From Haloarcula salina (lineage in GTDB: Archaea > Halobacteriota > Halobacteria > Halobacteriales > Haloarculaceae): a stretch of DNA of 64,000 bases. The position numbers and the translations under genes were made by a program. Position 1 is the first letter of the stretch. Each line of letters begins with the position of its first letter. Positions 57,336-64,000 of this stretch are shown piece after piece. Under the pieces are notes generated by a model that was not told where the DNA came from, did not search any database, and saw only the letters and a program-made list of their open reading frames with translations. The stretch is taken from NCBI RefSeq assembly GCF_010119195.1, contig NZ_WRXL01000001.1, positions 1 to 64,000 on the forward strand. The letters are read 5' to 3'.

Positions 57336-58271
57336 TCACTCCACAGCACCCAGCGAGTCCGCGACCCGTTCCAGCGCGTCGAGGCCGGTCACCTCGCCGG
57401 ACTGGTCGGGAATCGTCCACACGTCGAGGTCGGGGAGCGCGTCCCGGAGCGTCGCGATGGCTTCCTCCTGATCGGCCTGCTTCGCGTGACAGCGCTCGCA
57501 GTCCCCGGCGTCCTCGATGACCTTGTTCACGACGAGCGTCGTCACCGGGACCTCGAACTCGCGGAGCTTTCCGACCAGCCGCTCTGACTCGCGGACGGCC
57601 ATCGTCTCCGGAATGGTGACGACGCGGAACTCGGTCTGTTCCGGGTCCCGAAGCACCCTTCCGACGCGCTCCATCCGCTCGCGCATCGCGGTGAAGTCGT
57701 CGGGGCCGTCGTCTCGCCGGCCGGCCATCGGGCCGAACATCATGGTCCGCGCCGTGTTCACTTTCCGGCGGACCTGGTCGCGCAGGTCCATCGCCGTCGC
57801 CACGCCGCGGTCGAGCACTGACGGGAGGTCGAGCAGGCGCAGCGTGTGGCCGGTCGGCGCGGTGTCGAACACCACTCGGTCCCAGCGGTCGCTCTCGACG
57901 TAGGTCGCGAGACCCTCGATGGCCGCCAGTTCGTCGCTGCCGGGCATCACGCCAGACGTGAACAGTTCCGCGACCTCGTCTTCGTCCAGCCTGATGCCGG
58001 CGTCGGAGAACTCCGCCGCCAGCCCCTCGAACAGCGAACGGTAGCGGTCGATACCCGCCTGAGGGTCGACTTCGACGCCCCACAAGTGGTCGCGGATTTC
58101 GGTGGGTTCGCCGCCGACGGTCGTCTCGACGGCATCGCCCAGCGAGTGTGCCGGGTCCGTCGAGACGACCAGCGTCTCCCGGTCCGCCTCGGCCAGTCGC
58201 AGGCCCGACGCCGCCGCGACCGTCGTCTTGCCGACGCCGCCCTTGCCGCCGTAGAGGACGAATCGAGTCAC
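57336..58271 (-). CDS. Get3/ArsA-family ATPase
   Basis: A 311-residue deviant-Walker ATPase. It starts RFVLYGGKGGVGKTTVAAAS with the P-loop at residues 9-16, followed by VVSTDPAHSLGDA (switch I) and VVFDTAPTGHTLRLLDLP (switch II). A CxxC pair, CERC in DAGDCERCHAK, matches the zinc-bridging cysteines of Get3, which targets tail-anchored membrane proteins; arsenite-pump ArsA is the alternative, but no arsB or arsenite-site cysteine set is near. Get3-like function is the more likely. It probably acts as a homodimer in the cytoplasm. Confidence 0.88.
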   Translation of the reverse strand: MTRFVLYGGKGGVGKTTVAAASGLRLAEADRETLVVSTDPAHSLGDAVETTVGGEPTEIRDHLWGVEVDPQAGIDRYRSLFEGLAAEFSDAGIRLDEDEVAELFTSGVMPGSDELAAIEGLATYVESDRWDRVVFDTAPTGHTLRLLDLPSVLDRGVATAMDLRDQVRRKVNTARTMMFGPMAGRRDDGPDDFTAMRERMERVGRVLRDPEQTEFRVVTIPETMAVRESERLVGKLREFEVPVTTLVVNKVIEDAGDCERCHAKQADQEEAIATLRDALPDLDVWTIPDQSGEVTGLDALERVADSLGAVE

Positions 58272-58343
58272 GGGCGTCGCTAGGGAGCGACGCGTCTTAA
58301 CTGCTGACCGGCCGAGAACCGCGGAAAAGGGACCGCCGGGGCC

Positions 58344-59384
58344 TCAGTACTCGCGCTCGACGAGGTAGTTCGCGATGCCTTCGAGCAGGTAGCGCGCCTC
58401 GTTGTCCGGGAGGACTTCGAGGTTCTCCTTGCCGCTGGCGATGAGGTCCTGGCCCGTCTCGCGGGCGTACTCGATGGAGCCCACGTCGCGCAGGCGCTCG
58501 ACGGCCGCGTCGATCTCGGCCTCGGAGACCGCGTCGACGGAGTCCGTATCGACCAGCTCGCCCACGTCGACGCCCTGCTGGCGGGCGTGCAGCGTCACGA
58601 GCGTCTGCTTGTTCTCAACGAGGTCGGAGCCGCGCTGCTTGCCCAGCTTCTCCGACGGCGTCGTCAGGTCGAGCAAGTCGTCCTGGATCTGGAACGCCCG
58701 GCCCACGTCCAGGCCGTAGTTGTACAGCGCGTCGACGGTCTCCTCGTCCGCGCCGAGCAGGGTCGCCGGGATGGACGCGGCCGCGCCGTACAGCACGGCG
58801 GTCTTGAGTTCGACCATCTCCAGGTACTCCTCGGGCGTGACCACGTCGCGTTGTTCGAACTCGATGTCGAGGGACTGGCCCTCGCAGATGCGCGTACAGG
58901 TCGTGGCGAGACGCTCGGTCGCTTCGACGGACCGCTGGTGATCCGCGCCGGTCGAGAGCAGGAACTCGAAGGCCTTCGAGTACAGCGTGTCGCCGGCGAG
59001 GATCGCCGTCGAGAGGTCGTACTCCTTGTGGACGGCCGGGACGCCACGCCGGAGGGCGTCGTCGTCCATGATGTCGTCGTGGATGAGCGTGAACGTCTGG
59101 ATGACCTCGATGGCGAGCGCCGCCGACATGACGTCGGCTCGGCCGCCGTCGAGCGTCGGGAACTCACGGTAGTCCGCCGTCAGCGGGTCGACGTCGAGCA
59201 GCGACTCGGCGACCAGCAAGAGGACCGTCGGCCGGAGCCGTTTGCCCCCGGCGTCCAGCAGGTACCGCGACGCCTCGTAGAGGTGGTCCGGCTTCGTGAC
59301 CGGGAGGTTCTCGGGGAGGGCGTCGTTGACCTGGTCTCGTCGGGCGACGATCGCATCTTCGACCTGCTGGTGGCGTTCGGACAT
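58344..59384 (-). CDS. idsA: Polyprenyl diphosphate synthase (geranylgeranyl diphosphate synthase)
   Basis: A 346-residue trans-prenyltransferase. The first aspartate-rich motif is IHDDIMDDDALRRG (from Asp103) and the second is QIQDDLLDLTTPSEKLGKQ. GGKRLRPTVLLL and the KTAVLYGAAASIPA segment are typical. It makes the C20 precursor of archaeal ether lipids from isopentenyl and dimethylallyl diphosphates. Its ATG lies six bases after the RNase J stop on the minus strand, so the two are in one operon. Confidence 0.93.
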   Translation of the reverse strand: MSERHQQVEDAIVARRDQVNDALPENLPVTKPDHLYEASRYLLDAGGKRLRPTVLLLVAESLLDVDPLTADYREFPTLDGGRADVMSAALAIEVIQTFTLIHDDIMDDDALRRGVPAVHKEYDLSTAILAGDTLYSKAFEFLLSTGADHQRSVEATERLATTCTRICEGQSLDIEFEQRDVVTPEEYLEMVELKTAVLYGAAASIPATLLGADEETVDALYNYGLDVGRAFQIQDDLLDLTTPSEKLGKQRGSDLVENKQTLVTLHARQQGVDVGELVDTDSVDAVSEAEIDAAVERLRDVGSIEYARETGQDLIASGKENLEVLPDNEARYLLEGIANYLVEREY

Positions 59385-59390
59385 GTGAGT

Positions 59391-60737
59391 CTACTCTGTG
59401 AGCTGGATCATGTTGCCGTTGCGGGTGATGTGGAGGTCCCGTCCGGCCTTGTAGCCCATGTCTTCGGCGAGATCGACGTACGGTGCGAACCCTTCGAGGC
59501 TCTGGTGGGCCGGGATGACGTTCCGGGGCTGGAGCGCGTCGAGCATCTCGTAGTGCCCCTCCTGTCGCAGGTGGCCGGAGACGTGGATGTCGTCGTAGAT
59601 GCGCGCGCCCTGCATCCCGAGCAGCTTCTCGGACTGGTAGCGCTGGCCCTCGTTGGTCGGCTCCGGGATGACCCGGGCGGAGAAGATGACCTTGTCGCCG
59701 TCGTCCAGCTCGTAGGGCGTCTCGCCGCGGCCCATGCGTGTGAGCATCGCTCGCGGCTCGCCCTGGTGGCCGGTGACGATGGGGAAGAAGTTCTCCTTGC
59801 CCTCGTTCATAATGCGCTTGAACGTCCGGTCGACGGACTTGCGGTGGCCGTACATGCCCAGGTCCTCCGGGAAGTCGACGAAGTCCAGTCGCTCCGCGGT
59901 GCCGGAGTACTTCTCCATCGAACGGCCGAGCAGGACCGGCTGTCGGCCGATGTCGTCGGCGAACTCAACGAGGCTCTTCACGCGAGCGATGTGTGAGGAG
60001 AACGTCGTCGCGACGATGCCGCCGTCGTAGTCGGCGACGCTGTCCATCACGTCCTTGAGGTGGCGGCGAGCGACGGACTCGGAGGGGGTTCGGCCCTTCC
60101 GGCCGGCGTTCGTACAGTCCTCGATGTAACAGAGGACGCCGTTGCCCTCGCGGCCGATCTCGCGGAACCGCTCCATGTCGATGGGGTCGCCGATGACCGG
60201 CGTGTGGTCCATCCGCTTGTCGAGGCCGTAGACGACCGCGCCCTCCGGCGTGTGGAGGACGGGGTTGATGGCGTCGATGATGGAGTGGGTGACGTTGACG
60301 AACTCCAGTTCGTTGCGCTCGCCGATGGACATCGTCTCGCCCGCCTCCATCTTCACGAGGTCGTTCTGGACGCCGAACTTCTCCTCGCCCTTGATCTGCT
60401 GTTTGACGAGTTCGATGGTGAAGGGCGTCGCGACGATGGGCGCGTCGTAGCGGTGTGCGAGCTTCGAGATCGCTCCGATGTGGTCGAGGTGACCGTGCGT
60501 CGGCACGATGGCCTTCACGTCGCCCTCGAGGTCGGACATGACGCGGTCGTCCGGGATCGCGCCCATGTCGATGAGGTCGAGCGAGTGCATGCGCTCGGTC
60601 TCGACGTTGTCGTGAATCAGTACCTTCGAGAGGTTCAGGCCCATGTCGAAGATGACGACGTCGTCCCCCGCACGGACGGCCGTCATCTGTCGGCCTACAG
60701 CCTCGTAACCGCCAATTGTCGCAATTTCGACTTCCAT
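59391..60737 (-). CDS. rnj: Ribonuclease J (beta-CASP metallo-beta-lactamase)
   Basis: A 448-residue aRNase J, a 5'-3' exoribonuclease of archaeal RNA decay. The metallo-beta-lactamase motif is [13 protein letters not shown], followed by [20 protein letters not shown] and [11 protein letters not shown] for other metal ligands; the beta-CASP part has [11 protein letters not shown] and [16 protein letters not shown]. The ATG at 60737 is preceded by GGAG (plus 60746-60749), a ribosome-binding site. The nearest promoter-like element is about 240 bases upstream, so the mRNA appears to carry a long leader. Confidence 0.94.
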   Translation of the reverse strand: MEVEIATIGGYEAVGRQMTAVRAGDDVVIFDMGLNLSKVLIHDNVETERMHSLDLIDMGAIPDDRVMSDLEGDVKAIVPTHGHLDHIGAISKLAHRYDAPIVATPFTIELVKQQIKGEEKFGVQNDLVKMEAGETMSIGERNELEFVNVTHSIIDAINPVLHTPEGAVVYGLDKRMDHTPVIGDPIDMERFREIGREGNGVLCYIEDCTNAGRKGRTPSESVARRHLKDVMDSVADYDGGIVATTFSSHIARVKSLVEFADDIGRQPVLLGRSMEKYSGTAERLDFVDFPEDLGMYGHRKSVDRTFKRIMNEGKENFFPIVTGHQGEPRAMLTRMGRGETPYELDDGDKVIFSARVIPEPTNEGQRYQSEKLLGMQGARIYDDIHVSGHLRQEGHYEMLDALQPRNVIPAHQSLEGFAPYVDLAEDMGYKAGRDLHITRNGNMIQLTE

Positions 60738-61071
60738 GGTTGTAGCTCCGAGTGGAGAGCCGACCGCGAGAAGCGGTGGGGCACGGCAACGACGGTGGCT
60801 GCAATGGAGGCGACTCTGGTCCGCGCTGACGTGCCAGGCCATCCGGGTACGCCCGTAGCCCGCACGTCCGCAGTAGAGGGACTTCCGTCCCGCGACTCAC
60901 ATCCGCCGTCTGCCGGCCGCCGAACCGCGGTCCGCGGGCGGCCGTGCGCTCGGTTACTCGGGCCTACAACGGCGCTTCTTAAAACGGTGTGGGTTCCCGA
61001 CGACGCGTGTCGGCTGTCGGACGGGAACGCGCGACGGCGTGACGAAAGCGAGCGGCCGACGGCCGCGCTCG
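60738..61071 (-). other. Long GC-rich leader and promoter region of rnj
   Basis: These 334 bases hold no believable gene. On the minus strand a TATA-like CGTTTTAAGAA (60977-60986) lies about 240 bases before the rnj ATG, and the region between is GC-rich with self-complementary stretches such as CCGCGGTCCGCGG (near 60935-60947). With the GGAG element before the ATG this reads as a structured 5' leader of roughly 210 bases. The left part near 61000-61071 is the spacer after the acidic membrane protein gene. Confidence 0.5.
60977..60986 (-). promoter_or_regulatory. Probable promoter of rnj-idsA
   Basis: The minus strand reads CGTTTTAAGA, the only clear TATA-like element between rnj and the upstream gene. 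Confidence 0.4.
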
Positions 61072-62568
61072 TTACTTGTCGTCCAGCGCGTCCGACAGCG
61101 GGTCGTCGTCGCTGGCCACGTCGAAGCCGGAGACGTCCTCGTCGGCGAGCGTTTCGGCCCCGTCTTCGTCGCCCGACGCCTCGACTTCCTCCTCCGCCGA
61201 CTCCACACCCGCGTCGGTCGGCACGTCGCGGAGTTCGCTTCTCGAATCGTTCGTCCGGCCCGGTTCGGTCCAGTCTGCTGGCTCGCCTTCCGGCGCGTTC
61301 CGGGGGTCGGACTCGGCCGCCGAGTCGTTCGTCCGGTCGGTCGAATCTCCGCCGAACAGGTCATCGGTGGTACGGGGTCCGTGCTGGTCGCTCGACTCGT
61401 CGAGCACGCGCGTCTCCCGGGCCGTCACGTCCTCGTGCGACTCGTCCGCACTCTCGTCCGCGCCGTCCCAGCGCGACCCTGAGTCCGCCGTTTGGGCGGA
61501 GTCGGAGTCCGACGGTGCGTCGGATGCAGGCGGCGTCGCGTCGCCGTCGGCCGCGGGCGCGTCGCGTCCGGCGTCCGCTGTCGACGACCCCCCCTCGTCC
61601 CCCGTCACCCAGCCCGATTCGTCGGCTGCCTCGTCGTCCGGCGTGTCGAACTCCGCGGGGTCCGGCGGCGTCCACTCCTGGGGCTCCGTCCGCGGTTGCT
61701 CCTCCTCCGGCGGGTCCTGATCTAGCAGGTCGCGGTCCGGTACGTCGCCCGCGTCGGACTGCTCGGGAGACGCCGTCTCGGACTCGGTAGCGACCCCAGC
61801 GGCTGACGGCGCGGCATCGGGTTCGGCGTCTGGCGTCGCCCCATCGTCGACAGCCGTCGCTGCGGTGTCGGTATCGGGCGTCACGTCGGCGGACGGGACC
61901 GCCGACGCCGACTGGTCGTCAGCGGACGCCGGTCCGGCGTCGGCAGCCGCGGCTCGCGTCTCCGCGGCCGCCGGTTCGGACGCTGCGGGTGCGCTTTCGG
62001 TCGCCGGCTCGGGCTCAGATACCGCGGGTGAGTTCTCAGGTTCCGGTTCGGCCCCGGCTTCGGCCGGAGGGTCCGAGTGCACCTCACCGGCGGACGGATC
62101 GGAGACCGGTTCCTCGTCGTTCTCCGCCGTGTTGGGCTCTGATTCAGCGGCGACCGGTTCGGTCCGTGGTTCGGTTTCGTCACCCTCGTCAGAGCGCTCG
62201 GAGTCGGTCTCCGGGCCCGTGGCGGGGGCGGGAGGGGCACTGTCGGACTCCGCCTCGCCGGTCGCCGCGCTCACGGTGTCCGGTCGCGTCGCCCGGGCCG
62301 CGACGGCGCCGGCCATCGTCGCGTCGGCGACGAGCTTGTGGAACAGCCCGATGAGGCCGGAGACGAGGAGCAGGCAGCCGAGCGCGCCGACGACGACGCC
62401 GAGCAGCGCACGGTAGCCGGCGTTGCCGGAGAGCGCGTCGAGCGAGCCGTTCTGTATCAGAACGTAGCCCGCGGCGACGAGGCCGCCACCGACGCCGGCG
62501 ACGACGAGCAACGCGCCGAGAAACTTCGTTCCGTATCGATAGACGTCGGTCAGACCTACAGCAGACAT
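61072..62568 (-). CDS. Membrane protein with a long acidic disordered tail
   Basis: A 498-residue protein. Residues 15-90 hold two or three hydrophobic segments (GALLVVAGVGGGLVAAGYVL and ALLGVVVGALGCLLLVSGLI). The remaining 390 residues are almost wholly Asp, Glu, Ala, Pro, Ser and Thr, with no hydrophobic core, ending ASDDDPLSDALDDK. Repeated blocks such as EPEPENSPAVSEPEPATE suggest low-complexity expansion. The ATG at 62568 is preferred, with TATA-like ACATATTTGC at 62592-62602. It lies in the isoprenoid gene group but with its own promoter. No function is assigned. Confidence 0.72.
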   Translation of the reverse strand: MSAVGLTDVYRYGTKFLGALLVVAGVGGGLVAAGYVLIQNGSLDALSGNAGYRALLGVVVGALGCLLLVSGLIGLFHKLVADATMAGAVAARATRPDTVSAATGEAESDSAPPAPATGPETDSERSDEGDETEPRTEPVAAESEPNTAENDEEPVSDPSAGEVHSDPPAEAGAEPEPENSPAVSEPEPATESAPAASEPAAAETRAAAADAGPASADDQSASAVPSADVTPDTDTAATAVDDGATPDAEPDAAPSAAGVATESETASPEQSDAGDVPDRDLLDQDPPEEEQPRTEPQEWTPPDPAEFDTPDDEAADESGWVTGDEGGSSTADAGRDAPAADGDATPPASDAPSDSDSAQTADSGSRWDGADESADESHEDVTARETRVLDESSDQHGPRTTDDLFGGDSTDRTNDSAAESDPRNAPEGEPADWTEPGRTNDSRSELRDVPTDAGVESAEEEVEASGDEDGAETLADEDVSGFDVASDDDPLSDALDDK

Positions 62569-62591
62569 GGTCCAATTATTGATAACAGTAG

Positions 62592-62602
62592 GCAAATATG
62601 TT
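62592..62602 (-). promoter_or_regulatory. TATA box of the acidic-tail membrane protein
   Basis: The minus strand reads AACATATTTGC 24-34 bases upstream of the ATG at 62568. Confidence 0.55.
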
Positions 62603-62757
62603 ACGCCGAGGTCGGGACCGGGTGTTTCCCGGGACGCTCGGTCAAAAACCACGAGACGGCGCCGTGGCCGTCTCGCTACGCAAGGGCGTAAACCGCGGTT
62701 CGGACGAACCCGGTCGGGATTCGGGCGACGACATTCTCAATAGATAACACGACGGCG

Positions 62758-63519
62758 TCACTGGTTCACTTCAGCGTCGCCGCCGTCGATAGTCGTCCCC
62801 GGACGCTCGCCCGCGAGGAAAGGCCCGAGCGCGTCCGGGCCGAAGACGACTGCCTCGGAGGACAGCGAGAGGAGCGAGCGGACTTTCCCGGCCATCCCGC
62901 CCGACACGTCCGTCGCGTCGCTCCCGCCGAGCGCCGACGCCACGGCCTCGAAGGACTCGATTCGGTCGATCACGTCGCCGTCCTCGTCGAGGACGCCGGG
63001 GACGGTCGAGCAGACGCCTACGCGGTCGGCGTCGACGGCCGGCGCGAGTTCGACCACCAGTTCGTCGCCGCTCAGGACCGTCGCGCCCTCGCCCGCGTGC
63101 GCGACGAGGTCGCCGTGCAGGACCGGAACGAATCCCTCGCCGAGCAGCGTCTCGACCTGCTCCGTCGGGAGCGAGAGCACCCCGTCGGCGTCGCGGGCGG
63201 CCGCCGAGAACGGGTGGACTGGCACGGCCGGAACGCCTCGCTCCGCGAGCGCGTCGACGACAGCGTCGTTGAGTCGACACATCGCGCCGTGGACGGCGCG
63301 CACGCCGGCGGGGTCGCGGGTCCCGGAGGTCGTGCTGACGCCGTACTCGGCGGCGTGGTGGTGGCCGAAGCTCCCGCCGCCGTGGACGACCACGATGTCG
63401 TTCCCGACCGCGGCGTCGGCGACCGCGGAGGCGGCGGCGTCCAGCGCCGCTCGGTCCACCGTCTCCGGTTCGTCTTTCTCGGTGACGACGCTGCCGCCGA
63501 GCTTGAGGACGACCGTCAT
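62758..63519 (-). CDS. ipk: Isopentenyl phosphate kinase
   Basis: A 253-residue amino-acid-kinase-fold enzyme that makes isopentenyl diphosphate from isopentenyl phosphate in the archaeal mevalonate pathway. The start VVLKLGGSVVTEKDEPE, the catalytic histidine in VVHGGGSFGHHHAAEYG (His53), and the nucleotide segment TDVSGGMAGKVRSLLSL are present. Its ATG overlaps the mevalonate kinase stop by four bases, so the two steps are co-translated. Confidence 0.93.
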   Translation of the reverse strand: MTVVLKLGGSVVTEKDEPETVDRAALDAAASAVADAAVGNDIVVVHGGGSFGHHHAAEYGVSTTSGTRDPAGVRAVHGAMCRLNDAVVDALAERGVPAVPVHPFSAAARDADGVLSLPTEQVETLLGEGFVPVLHGDLVAHAGEGATVLSGDELVVELAPAVDADRVGVCSTVPGVLDEDGDVIDRIESFEAVASALGGSDATDVSGGMAGKVRSLLSLSSEAVVFGPDALGPFLAGERPGTTIDGGDAEVNQ

Positions 63520-64000
63520 TCCCGCCGGACTCCGTCGGTGTCCAGTTCGGCGCGGAACACGTCCTCACAGCCCGGCGTGTACTTCAGCGCCGTGAGCGCG
63601 TCGTCCGTCTCGTCCAGCGCGACGATACAGCCGCCGCCGCCCGCGCCGGTGAGCTTCGCGCCGTGGGCGTCCGCGTCGCGGGCCGCCCACACCATCGAGT
63701 CCAGCGACCGCGAGGAGACGCCGAGCGCCGAGAGCAGGCCGTGGTTGAAGTCCATCAGTTCGCCCAGCGTCTCGTAGTCGTCCGTGCCGAGGACCGACTC
63801 GCCCTCGCGGACGACGTCGCCGATGGCATCGACCGTGTCCGCGGCGAAGCCGTACTCGTCTCGGAGGTCGCGGACGCCGGCGACCAGCGCCCCGGTGTCG
63901 CCCGCGCCGCCGTCGTAGCCGATGACGAACGGGAGATTGTCGATGCCCTCCAGCCGGCGGCAGTCGTCGCCTTCCACGCGGACCGCGCCGCCCATCGCCG
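63516..64000 (-). CDS. mvk: Mevalonate kinase, C-terminal part
   Basis: The C-terminal 161 or so residues of a GHMP kinase; the N-terminus lies beyond the right edge. Seen are the middle segment DNLPFVIGYDGGAGDTGALV, the helix NHGLLSALGVSSRSLDSMVW and the GHMP motif 3 AKLTGAGGGGCIVALDE. The ATG at 63995 is internal, because the family continues upstream. Mevalonate kinase phosphorylates mevalonate; it is directly followed by ipk. Confidence 0.9.
   Translation of the reverse strand, partial: AMGGAVRVEGDDCRRLEGIDNLPFVIGYDGGAGDTGALVAGVRDLRDEYGFAADTVDAIGDVVREGESVLGTDDYETLGELMDFNHGLLSALGVSSRSLDSMVWAARDADAHGAKLTGAGGGGCIVALDETDDALTALKYTPGCEDVFRAELDTDGVRRE

Noticed and set aside
57336-58271. Arsenite-resistance function for the ArsA-family ATPase
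   Set aside because: No arsenite pump, reductase or ArsR regulator is nearby, and the CxxC pair matches Get3, so an arsenic role is not supported by context.

Overview
The window is a stretch of chromosome from a halophilic archaeon (class Halobacteria). The evidence is a GC-rich sequence with GC-rich third codon positions, very acidic proteins throughout, start codons lying 20-35 bases downstream of TATA boxes (leaderless transcripts), and archaeal or haloarchaeal signature genes: proteasome beta subunit, AglB, GTP cyclohydrolase III, TmcA, ribosomal proteins L7Ae/S28e/L24e, archaeal glutamyl-tRNA synthetase, isopentenyl phosphate kinase and HEWD and UPF0212 proteins. The family within the Halobacteria cannot be fixed from the sequence alone. 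Genes are tightly packed on both strands. I see no insertion sequence, transposase, integrase gene or CRISPR array.

Layout. 1-12.6 kb: metabolic and housekeeping genes: the start of a type II NADH dehydrogenase, a winged-helix regulator, a sugar-nucleotide epimerase, arginase, an FNR-like reductase, the cdd-udp pyrimidine salvage pair next to a phosphohexomutase, the proteasome beta subunit, small proteins, purM, and an overlapping M50 peptidase/TraB membrane pair. 12.9-15 kb: PadR regulator, hotdog thioesterase, methyltransferase and small proteins. 15-27.7 kb: a surface glycosylation island, with the oligosaccharyltransferase AglB, an AglG-like glycosyltransferase, two GT4 glycosyltransferases, a lipid-linked glycan flippase, three alkaline-phosphatase-superfamily enzymes (two named sulfatase-like but lacking the sulfatase catalytic motif) and a TrmB regulator. 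27.8-38.9 kb: aroC, a UDG-like Fe-S protein, CBS proteins, tRNA-Ser with a duplicated 3' end, a secreted adhesin-like protein, GTP cyclohydrolase III, tRNA-Thr, msrB and membrane proteins. 38.9-44.6 kb: the rpl7ae-rps28e-rpl24e-ndk operon, a nitronate-monooxygenase-like enzyme and tmcA with two translationally coupled genes. 44.7-53.2 kb: acyl-CoA ligase, F420-type oxidoreductase, an HTH-acetyltransferase and a fatty-acid/amino-acid electron-transfer module (zinc ferredoxin, EtfB, EtfA, fused FixC-FixX). 53.2-64 kb: a hydrolase, gltX, three small envelope genes, a Get3/ArsA ATPase and the isoprenoid operon region (mevalonate kinase, isopentenyl phosphate kinase, a membrane protein with a long acidic tail, RNase J, polyprenyl synthase).

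How the parts work together. The glycosylation island would build, flip and transfer an S-layer N-glycan, with the phosphatase-superfamily enzymes plausibly decorating or trimming it. The Etf/FixCX/ferredoxin module would pass electrons from acyl-CoA-type dehydrogenases to quinone, and an acyl-CoA ligase lies close by. The isoprenoid genes supply archaeal lipid precursors. The observations I rate most worth testing are a box C/D-like RNA fold in the long rpl7ae leader, an apparent attachment-site scar at tRNA-Ser, the serine-for-cysteine sulfatase-like pair, and a tandem repeat domain on the front of EtfA.
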